Source of the DNA: Promethearchaeota archaeon
Lineage (GTDB): Archaea > Asgardarchaeota > Lokiarchaeia > Sigynarchaeales > SOKP01
Direction of reading: 5' to 3'
NCBI GenBank assembly: GCA_019057775.1
Contig: JAHLWT010000192.1
Location: 1 to 29,480, forward strand
Length of the DNA stretch: 29,480 nucleotides
Position numbers and translations under genes: made by a program. Shown here in pieces: positions 23,347 through 29,480 of the stretch; position 1 is the first letter of the stretch, and each line of letters opens with the position of its first letter. The notes under the pieces are model-generated. The model saw only the letters and a program-made list of their open reading frames with translations, did no database searches and was not told where the DNA came from.

Positions 23347-25467
23347 ATGAATAGATCCGAGTTTGAAAGATATTTAATCGAGTATGTTGAAAATTATTTT
23401 AGAGAAAACCAAAGAAGGCACAGTAAAGTAATTATAAGATGGTTATGGGATGATTTTATATTTGATAATGGTAATAAAAGATTTAAAATTATCAGAAGTT
23501 TTAAGGATTTAAGGGAATTTGAAAAGATTTCAGATTCAAATTTTACACTTATAGGAATTATTGGAAAAAATATTTTTCAGACACTTCAAATTCAATTAAA
23601 AAACCACTTTCTCATTGATTTTATCATTTCAAGATTTTTAAAAATATTGAGAATAAACATTAAAGTTCCAAATAAAATCTTGGATTTTTTTACTAATGAT
23701 TATATTTTCTTTTCTTTTTTAAGAAACTTTAATATAGAAGAGGATAGAATTGATGATTATTATGAGTTTCTTTTAAAAATCAATTATGGAAAGATATTTT
23801 ATTCAAAATACGAAGAATCGGAAAATTTTAAAAACATATTAAAAATTTTCTTCTTATTTACAGATTTAAGACTTAGTAATGATATAATTTTAAAGGAATT
23901 CTTAAAAGAATATATTAAAACGCTTTTATATCAAAATAACTTAAAGATTTTTGACAAAATCTTTCTTAAAGTTCTTAATGACGAATTAATTGAGGAATTC
24001 TTCTTAATACTCATGTATTTTATTAATTTAATAGATAAATTTCAAGACAAAAAAAAGATATTTGAAACCTTCAAAGAAAAACTTGAATGTGAAGAATTTA
24101 ACCAATTTCTTTTTCTTAAAGGTAAATATAATGAATTATTACAGTTAGCTGAAAATTTCTTTTTATTTTTATCTCATACTAAAAATGATAAAATAATGAA
24201 GATGGCGGAAAGAATATTTAGAATACTTGAGAACAGCAAAAATTTTGAATTAAATCAAAGATTTCAAAATAGATTTTCTTTGGGAATATATAAACAGCTA
24301 ATTAGAGATTTAATGATTTTAAATAATAATCAAATCAGTGAGATATCAGAAAAAATAGTAATTAGTAATTATCATCTTCAATATGAAGATCTCTACAATT
24401 TTTTAATGATTTCTAATAGACTATATAAATCAATCAATAAAAATTCTTTCTCTGAAGAAGACATTCTTAATATTTTTGAGATTATTTTTAAATTTGAAGA
24501 TAATTATTCAAAATTAGTTAAAGTGAACCTTAGTAAAATAATCGATTCTGATTCTGAGAATGATTTTAAACGATTTTATAATTCAATAGACAAAAAGATC
24601 AATGAATTTTTAGAAAACATAGAAAATAATAACTATTTTAACAAGGGCTTAATTATCGAAAGAATTGAAAGTTTAATGACTAAAAATGTTACTACTTGCA
24701 TCATAGAATTTACCAATTTTGACTATAAATATTTTAACTTGATAAGAAATTACTTGAAATATAAGTATCCCTTTGTAGAAGAGAAAATATCTATATTCTC
24801 AGATTCTATTGATTTTTTTGTCGATGAAAATTTAAAAATTGATATTAATAAAGATAATTTCTTGTTTAAATCTCAAGAATTAAATAATCTTTCAAATAAG
24901 GTTTTTACTCTATTTTTAAATGAAGATATCTCGTTTGAATCCTTTAAATATAATTTGTTAGAGCCAATCTTTAACAAATTACTTGAATTCTTTTCATCTT
25001 CATATATTATTCTCTTTAATAAAAAATCTCAAGATTGTTACTATTATTTAATTTATAGTTTTGAGAAAACTCGAGAATTAAAAATACAAAAATTAAGAAT
25101 AAAACAATATTTTCCAAAAAAAATCTATGTTAATAAACCAGTATATGTTAATATCCTATTAAAGAATCCAAACAAATGGCCAATTACAATTTCAGAGGCA
25201 AAAATTATATCAGATAATCAAGAAATTATTATTTTAAAGGATCTTTATGTATCTTCCTTTGAAGTTTTTAAGGTTAACTTTAAAAAAACATATATTGAAA
25301 CTGGTTCATATTCAGTGGTTTTAATTTTAAAATGCATTATAATGGATGGAAATAAAATTATATATGACAAGATTCATAATTTATCAATATCATTAGTGGT
25401 TAAAGAAACCCCATTACAAATTCAAAAAAAAAGAAAACAAGATGATTTTTTTAACAATTATACTTGA
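23347..25467 (+). CDS. Protein in the PglZ position, possibly an inactive PglZ relative
   Basis: A 706-residue protein starting at ATG 23347 without an obvious ribosome-binding site and ending ten bases before the BrxL ATG. PglZ genes commonly stand directly before brxL, and the length fits. The N-terminus (SKVIIRWLWDDFIFD, about 26-40) is loosely like the 'vvvWyDpe' start of PglZ. Residues 449-470 (TTCIIEFTNFDYKYFNLI) sit where the alkaline-phosphatase-like core would have its metal-binding Asp, but Glu stands there. SYIILFNKKSQ (552-562) falls where 'vtSDHG' is expected, with no Asp or His. The last 100 residues (about 593-690) form an Ig-like beta domain (VYVNILLKNPNKWPI). These matches are weak. 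It is either a catalytically dead PglZ or an unrelated helical plus Ig-like scaffold. The middle 300 residues are helical repeats. Confidence 0.6.
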   Translation: MNRSEFERYLIEYVENYFRENQRRHSKVIIRWLWDDFIFDNGNKRFKIIRSFKDLREFEKISDSNFTLIGIIGKNIFQTLQIQLKNHFLIDFIISRFLKILRINIKVPNKILDFFTNDYIFFSFLRNFNIEEDRIDDYYEFLLKINYGKIFYSKYEESENFKNILKIFFLFTDLRLSNDIILKEFLKEYIKTLLYQNNLKIFDKIFLKVLNDELIEEFFLILMYFINLIDKFQDKKKIFETFKEKLECEEFNQFLFLKGKYNELLQLAENFFLFLSHTKNDKIMKMAERIFRILENSKNFELNQRFQNRFSLGIYKQLIRDLMILNNNQISEISEKIVISNYHLQYEDLYNFLMISNRLYKSINKNSFSEEDILNIFEIIFKFEDNYSKLVKVNLSKIIDSDSENDFKRFYNSIDKKINEFLENIENNNYFNKGLIIERIESLMTKNVTTCIIEFTNFDYKYFNLIRNYLKYKYPFVEEKISIFSDSIDFFVDENLKIDINKDNFLFKSQELNNLSNKVFTLFLNEDISFESFKYNLLEPIFNKLLEFFSSSYIILFNKKSQDCYYYLIYSFEKTRELKIQKLRIKQYFPKKIYVNKPVYVNILLKNPNKWPITISEAKIISDNQEIIILKDLYVSSFEVFKVNFKKTYIETGSYSVVLILKCIIMDGNKIIYDKIHNLSISLVVKETPLQIQKKRKQDDFFNNYT

Positions 25468-25476
25468 GTGATTAAA

Positions 25477-26886
25477 ATGGATGATGAGTTAGTCGAAAAA
25501 GTAAAAGAGCATTTTGAAGATTTAGTGATTTATAAAATTAATTCTCGTAAGCAAGAATTTAATAGAATTCCTCGTTTCATTGCGGAATATTTTATAATGA
25601 AATTTAACCCGGATGGAATATTAACACTTGAAAATAAGGAGAAAATCTCTACAATTATTAATGATTTATATCCTGAACCTTCATATAAACATAAACTACT
25701 CAGCGATTTAATGGTAAGAAAGTCTATTGAATTACTCGGAGAGTTTAAAGTAAGAACTCATTTAGCAACCTCAAGTTATCATTTTCAAATTCCTGTTTTA
25801 AGTGTCGTAAGTGCTAATGTGTTAGAAGAAATAGTTCTAGAAAATGAAAATCTTTTAATTAATGGAATGTGGGGGATTGCTGAACTGCAATTTATTGAAG
25901 GGAAAGAGAAGGCAGGTATATTAGTGACTAAATTTATTCCATTCCAAATACCTTATTTTTCTTTAGATTTTATTGTCAATAGAAGGGAATTTTTCACTTT
26001 AGATGAATGGATTGATATTTTAATAAACACCATTGGAATGAAAGATGAAATTTTTACTCGGAGAGAAAAATTATTACATTTATGTAGATTGATATCTTTA
26101 GTTGAATCAAATTGCTGTATTTTAGAATTAGGTCCAAAAAATACAGGAAAAACATATTTTTATAGAGAAATGTCATACTATACTCAAATTATCTCTGGAG
26201 GAGTAATATCACCCGCTGTTCTTTTTTATCATGGTGTTTATAAGGAAGCTGGTTTATTAGCAACAAAAGATGTTGTCATTTTTGATGAAATCAGTAAAAT
26301 TGAACTATCAAAAAAAGATGAAACTATTGGAAAATTAAAAGATTTTCTTGAAAGTGGAAATTTTGATAGATTAGGCAAAAAAATAAGAAGTACTACATCT
26401 TTTGTTATGTTGGGTAATATTCTTTTGAAAAGAAATTCTACTCCATTGGAACAAAAATATTTAAATGCTCTACCTGTGAGTATGCAAGACACAGCTTTTA
26501 TTATGAGAATAAACGCTATTATCCCCGGATGGGAATTTAAAGAAATTAAAAAAAGAGAAGAAAGTTTATCTGACGGATATGGTTTTGTTGGTGATTATTT
26601 CGCTGAATATTTACACTTTTTAAGGAGAGAAAACTTCCAGACAATTATTGAAGAGTATGTAAGTTTTTCGTCAAATTTTAATATTAGAGACCAAAAATCG
26701 GTCCTTAGGGTCGCTTCAGGATTATTGAAGATATTGAGACCAGATAAAGATGTGGATGAAGAAATTTTAGAAGTTGTTATGGATTTAGCAATTGAATTAA
26801 GGCAATATGTAATTGATCAACTTCACTTATTTGATCCTAACGAATTTGCTCATAAAACTCTTGAGTATGAAATAAATTTCGATTAA
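25477..26886 (+). CDS. brxL: BrxL, BREX AAA+ ATPase (short form)
   Basis: A 469-residue protein from ATG 25477, preceded by GAGTGAT. A GTG at 25468 directly after the previous stop is possible. The BrxL features are clear: RIPRFIAEYF in the N-terminal region, Walker A GPKNTGKT (219-226), an ISGGVISPAVLFYHG segment, GLLATKDVVIFDE with Walker B D270-E271, sensor 1 MLGNI (N314), and IIPGWEF (PGWE at 350-353). It ends near the AAA+ lid and helical region with no Lon-type protease domain, as in the roughly 450-residue BrxL family, not the roughly 680-residue one. Characterised BrxL assembles as a ring on DNA and acts in phage exclusion with the BREX complex. No PglX methyltransferase is present nearby, which is unusual. 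Confidence 0.93.
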   Translation: MDDELVEKVKEHFEDLVIYKINSRKQEFNRIPRFIAEYFIMKFNPDGILTLENKEKISTIINDLYPEPSYKHKLLSDLMVRKSIELLGEFKVRTHLATSSYHFQIPVLSVVSANVLEEIVLENENLLINGMWGIAELQFIEGKEKAGILVTKFIPFQIPYFSLDFIVNRREFFTLDEWIDILINTIGMKDEIFTRREKLLHLCRLISLVESNCCILELGPKNTGKTYFYREMSYYTQIISGGVISPAVLFYHGVYKEAGLLATKDVVIFDEISKIELSKKDETIGKLKDFLESGNFDRLGKKIRSTTSFVMLGNILLKRNSTPLEQKYLNALPVSMQDTAFIMRINAIIPGWEFKEIKKREESLSDGYGFVGDYFAEYLHFLRRENFQTIIEEYVSFSSNFNIRDQKSVLRVASGLLKILRPDKDVDEEILEVVMDLAIELRQYVIDQLHLFDPNEFAHKTLEYEINFD

Positions 26887-26935
26887 TAAAATTCTGTCTT
26901 CGTGTTGCTCCTTGGAAAAGAAAATATTGTTTTGG

Positions 26936-27660
26936 ATGGATACAAAAATTGAGGAAGTTAAAGATTTTTTAATAAATTGGAGTATATCAATCATATAGAT
27001 GGAAAGGAGGTTTTTAAAAATTATTATGAAGAGATACTTTTTAAACGATTTAAAAGAAGCAAAGATTCAATTATACTGAATTATAAATTATTTTTTAAAA
27101 AAATAGGATTAATTGATAAGAACTTAAATCCTACAGATATATTAAAATGGATTATAAATTTAATGGAAAAGAACGAAGTAAAGCTTTCAGAAATAATTCA
27201 TTATTTAATTTTAATAAAAGGGGAATATTTACAATTACTAAAGGATATAGATGAAATTCAACAAAAACAAAGGTTTTTTGAGAAAGGAAATAAATCTGAA
27301 TTACTAAAAGAAATCAAACAAATCAGAAGTTCTATAGGTTTAAAAGCTAAGGATTGGAGATTAGATAAAGAAAAAGTATTATCTGAGTTTGAAAGGAGTG
27401 GAGAAGAATGGTTTAGGTTTGTAATTTGTGAGTTATTTAAAAAAGGATATTATAAATCTTTGAGTTCGCTTCTTGAAGCAATATCAAGGAGATTTGCAAA
27501 TTATTATTTTCACAAAAATCTTCAAACCAATTTTTTATTGAAGAAAGATTTCCAAATTCCTATTGGATATATAATTAATTGGGATTATATCAATAAATTA
27601 GTAAAGAAATATGATAAATTTATAAGTGCTAAAAAACAACTCTCAGATTTTTATTGTTAA
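26936..27660 (+). CDS. Unknown helical protein, frame broken or recoded at T-TTT-TTA
   Basis: The main frame is open from TTG 26977 to 27660 (227 residues), but that start has no close ribosome-binding site. A frame from ATG 26936 reads MDTKIEEVKDFL and meets the main frame at GA-T-TTT-TTA-ATA (T run 26965-26970). Joining them by a -1 step gives a smooth protein, DFLNKLEYINHIDGKEVF, of about 241 residues. Without the shift the first frame stops after 20 codons. The heptamer T-TTT-TTA in the zero frame is the classic -1 slippery form, but an indel in the T run, natural or technical, gives the same picture. The protein is helical and basic, with WRLDKEKVL and EEWFRFVICELFKKGYYKSL as notable segments. 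I do not recognise a family. As the gene after brxL it probably belongs to the same operon. Confidence 0.65.
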
Positions 27661-27680
27661 AAATTACTTATTAATATTTT

Positions 27681-27712
27681 TAATAACTGATGAAAATTTT
27701 CATTAGTTATTA
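27681..27712. terminator. Hairpin between convergent genes, likely bidirectional terminator
   Basis: A 32-base near-perfect palindrome: left arm TAATAACTGATGAAAA, right arm TTTTCATTAGTTATTA, with one mismatch that is a G-U pair in RNA. It has T- and A-rich flanks and lies between the end of the BREX-like operon (27660) and the end of the TGT-like gene (27767). Confidence 0.6.
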
Positions 27713-27766
27713 ATAAAAATTGCAATACCTTCTAAAAAATATAATAGAAATCCATACTCAGCGTAT

Positions 27767-29014
27767 TTATAGAAAGTTTGATAAATTAGTTTGATCGGAA
27801 TCCATTTTTTTAATGATATCTTGAAATAAACCTTTATATATTGAGTTTTGTAGCCTTTTTCCAATAAATTCAATGATATTTTTTCTCTTTATTGCTCGTT
27901 TTATAAGTTTAAGTTCATTTTGATATAACCATAAGTTATGAACAACTCTTTTTATTCTTGATTCTTCAGTATATTGGTCAAAATCATCACATTTTTTTTG
28001 CCAATCTTTCTGACTCCAATTACCATCTTTACAATATTCTATACAGATGGGACATTGGCATTTCATAAATAAATCTATTTCATTAACTGTTTTTTTAGAC
28101 CCCCTTATCTTTCGATTATTTAAAAGATAAGGACGATTATGAGATTTTTTTCGTAAAAACCTATCAGAGATACCAGGTAATTGAATTACACCTCTACTTG
28201 CTTTTAATATCCAACCATTTGAATCAATACTATCAATGCCACACAGATATGCAAGATAAGCCATAGTCCCCCCGATACCAAAAGCATGGATAAAGGTTTT
28301 AGGTAATTTTTCTCTTAAATACACGAGGATATTAACAAAATTTTTTTTCCCTCCAGTAGAACTCGAGTTTTTCATCGCTTTGACCATTGGTACAAGGCTA
28401 CCTATTCCTATTGCCTTGGGTAATTCTCCTATTATATTTTCGAGTCCATTGATTGCATAATCCAGTTTCTTAATATCATGACCATGAATGACAGGTAAGA
28501 TTGTGAAAGAATTCTCTTCGTTATCATAAATTTTTAAATGTGATTCTAAATTTTGTAGTGTTTTATCAATTTTTTTTATGACTTTATCTTCTCTACTTTC
28601 TGTCCCGATAGGAACATCCAAAACTACTCCTATATCGAACGGAACTGATTTTTGAATCTCATATACAATTTCGGGATTTAAATCAAATTTCTTTTTCCCT
28701 GTAATTTGTTGCTTCATTAGTTGGAATCCCCCGCTATCAAGTTTATGGTTTAATCCTTCATTAACAAGGCGGTTTATTAAGTCAGCTCTAATTCCTTTTT
28801 TATCTTGATATTTTAAATCATATACATTGCTTAGAAAACTAGTTACTCCCGCTTTTTTAAATGCATTAAATTGAAAATCTGAGGATTCGGCAACACTAAG
28901 ACCAAACCAATTTATAGGTGTTTCGATCTTTTTCCCATTTTTCAACTTGATATAACCAACTCTACTAAGTTGATCTGAATGTGTAATATGATAATCAATC
29001 TGAGTGAATGTCAA
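27767..29014 (-). CDS. TGT-family transglycosylase, DpdA-like
   Basis: A 415-residue protein starting at TTG 29014, two bases after the stop of the upstream gene. It is a tRNA-guanine transglycosylase-type TIM barrel. LDSGGFQL holds the catalytic-pocket Asp (D93). LDVPIG (D133) and VIHGHD line the base pocket. FGIGGT is at 245-250. GIDSIDSNGW (D261, D264) covers the nucleophile region, and the zinc site is C319-x-C321-x2-C324 with H359. After the nucleophile, tRNA enzymes usually read like 'DxxxPTRxxR'; here 'DSNGW...ASRG' stands instead. That resembles what I recall of DNA-modifying DpdA proteins, which insert 7-deazaguanines into DNA. The protein lacks the PUA extension of archaeal TgtA. 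Next to a restriction island the DNA role is attractive, but a tRNA role remains possible. Confidence 0.85.
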   Translation of the reverse strand: MTFTQIDYHITHSDQLSRVGYIKLKNGKKIETPINWFGLSVAESSDFQFNAFKKAGVTSFLSNVYDLKYQDKKGIRADLINRLVNEGLNHKLDSGGFQLMKQQITGKKKFDLNPEIVYEIQKSVPFDIGVVLDVPIGTESREDKVIKKIDKTLQNLESHLKIYDNEENSFTILPVIHGHDIKKLDYAINGLENIIGELPKAIGIGSLVPMVKAMKNSSSTGGKKNFVNILVYLREKLPKTFIHAFGIGGTMAYLAYLCGIDSIDSNGWILKASRGVIQLPGISDRFLRKKSHNRPYLLNNRKIRGSKKTVNEIDLFMKCQCPICIEYCKDGNWSQKDWQKKCDDFDQYTEESRIKRVVHNLWLYQNELKLIKRAIKRKNIIEFIGKRLQNSIYKGLFQDIIKKMDSDQTNLSNFL

Positions 29015-29016
29015 TT

Positions 29017-29480
29017 TTACATCAACTTTTTATATTTATACTTATAAGATTTTATCAACTTAGCAGTAATGGGATTACTCTTTTGTTCAAATAATAACTT
29101 ATACAATTGCTTTTGATTTAATTGAAACAAATCATTCATTAAAGACAGATAACCTCCCAATCCTCTTTTATCGAAGAAGTGAAGAAATTTTTCATTTACA
29201 GCAGACTCAGATTCAATAATTTTTTTGTAGTCTTTACCCATCAATAATAGAATCTTATCGTAATTATCAATTAGGTCATTCAGTTTTGGAATGACCTTAG
29301 GTTTTAAATTTTCAATATCATCATTATTTTTTATTTTAGCATCATAGTAATTAATTTCTTTATCTGATGTTATTAGTCCGTATTTTGCACTTATGATATT
29401 TAAATCAAATTGATTTAAAAATGCAAATTTTTTTACTTTTTTAAAGAAATCTCCTTGATATAAATCAATTGCCCTTATAG
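29017..29480 (-). CDS. DUF6884/YaaA-like protein, 5' end outside the window
   Basis: The frame is open to the window edge, so the start lies beyond 29480; at least 154 residues are present. The visible N-terminal part reads AIDLYQGDFFKKVKKFAFLN and then IISAKYGLITSDKEINYYD, the pattern of DUF6884/YaaA-like proteins ('A..LY.g..F+...  ILSAkyGLi..de.i.pYd'). It then has a helix and a strand YDKILLLMGKDY, and a basic C-terminus (KLIKSYKYKYKKLM). An internal ATG at 29244 is not the real start, because the family core lies upstream of it. It is two bases from the TGT-like gene and surely co-transcribed with it. Proteins of this type are, as far as I recall, found next to DpdA or TGT-like genes in phages and archaea; the exact role is not known. 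Confidence 0.65.
   Translation of the reverse strand, partial: IRAIDLYQGDFFKKVKKFAFLNQFDLNIISAKYGLITSDKEINYYDAKIKNNDDIENLKPKVIPKLNDLIDNYDKILLLMGKDYKKIIESESAVNEKFLHFFDKRGLGGYLSLMNDLFQLNQKQLYKLLFEQKSNPITAKLIKSYKYKYKKLM

Noticed and set aside
23347..25467. Confident PglZ assignment
   Set aside because: Position and length fit, but no catalytic PglZ motif can be read, so it is given only as a possibility.
1..29480. Transposase, integrase, tRNA or att site marking the island edges
   Set aside because: None was seen on either strand. Mobility of the island cannot be supported from this window.

Overview
The window is about 29.5 kb of very A+T-rich DNA. It is packed with genes of genome conflict and DNA or RNA modification, and I see no housekeeping, rRNA or tRNA gene. 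I think the source is an archaeon, possibly an Asgard (Lokiarchaeia-like) lineage. The reasons are the low G+C, the long 'EIKGLENLxNLxxLxL' leucine-rich repeats, TATA-like boxes (one placed for a leaderless start), T-run terminators and frequent TTG starts. This is inference; a low-G+C bacterium is not excluded.

Layout. (1) 1-1126: a small unknown gene on the minus strand (203-601), flanked by copies of an inverted-repeat motif CGTGAAATAAC. (2) 1127-5825: a cysteine-rich zinc-ribbon protein, a small unknown protein, and a 1224-residue fusion of leucine-rich repeats, TPR-like helices and a C-terminal HEPN-type domain with an intact R-N-x4-H motif. (3) 5937-10795: a small P-loop NTPase whose Walker A is interrupted by an in-frame TGA, then a Z1-domain superfamily II helicase-like protein, a DUF4420-type PD-(D/E)XK nuclease, and a degenerate small P-loop-like protein. 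(4) 10827-17709, minus strand, and 17730-27660, plus strand: two head-to-head cassettes with the same gene order. Each has a winged-helix-like protein of about 265 residues, a mini P-loop protein of about 190 residues with an 'IFDH' Walker B, a giant P-loop ATPase of about 1150 residues with a PFHP motif (BrxC/PglY/DUF499/DUF6079-like), and a coiled-coil protein with a three-cysteine motif. The plus-strand cassette continues with a protein in the PglZ position that lacks recognisable PglZ catalytic residues, a clear short-form BrxL AAA+ protein, and a gene broken at, or recoded by, a T-TTT-TTA heptamer. A decayed winged-helix gene lies between the cassettes. (5) 27767-29480, minus strand: a TGT-family transglycosylase, possibly of the DNA-modifying DpdA kind, and a DUF6884-like partner that runs off the window.

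How the parts may work together. The Z1 and DUF4420 genes look like the restriction part of a known Z1-type restriction cluster. The mirrored cassettes plus BrxL look like a BREX relative with no PglX methyltransferase and perhaps a catalytically dead PglZ. The LRR-HEPN protein is a plausible sensor with a ribonuclease effector. If the terminal TGT-like gene modifies DNA, it could mark self in place of the missing methyltransferase. The gene identities are read from motifs. The combined system is my inference. Three reading frames (5937-6443, 17172-17709, 26936-27660) are interrupted, so part of the island may be decaying, or the assembly may contain small errors.
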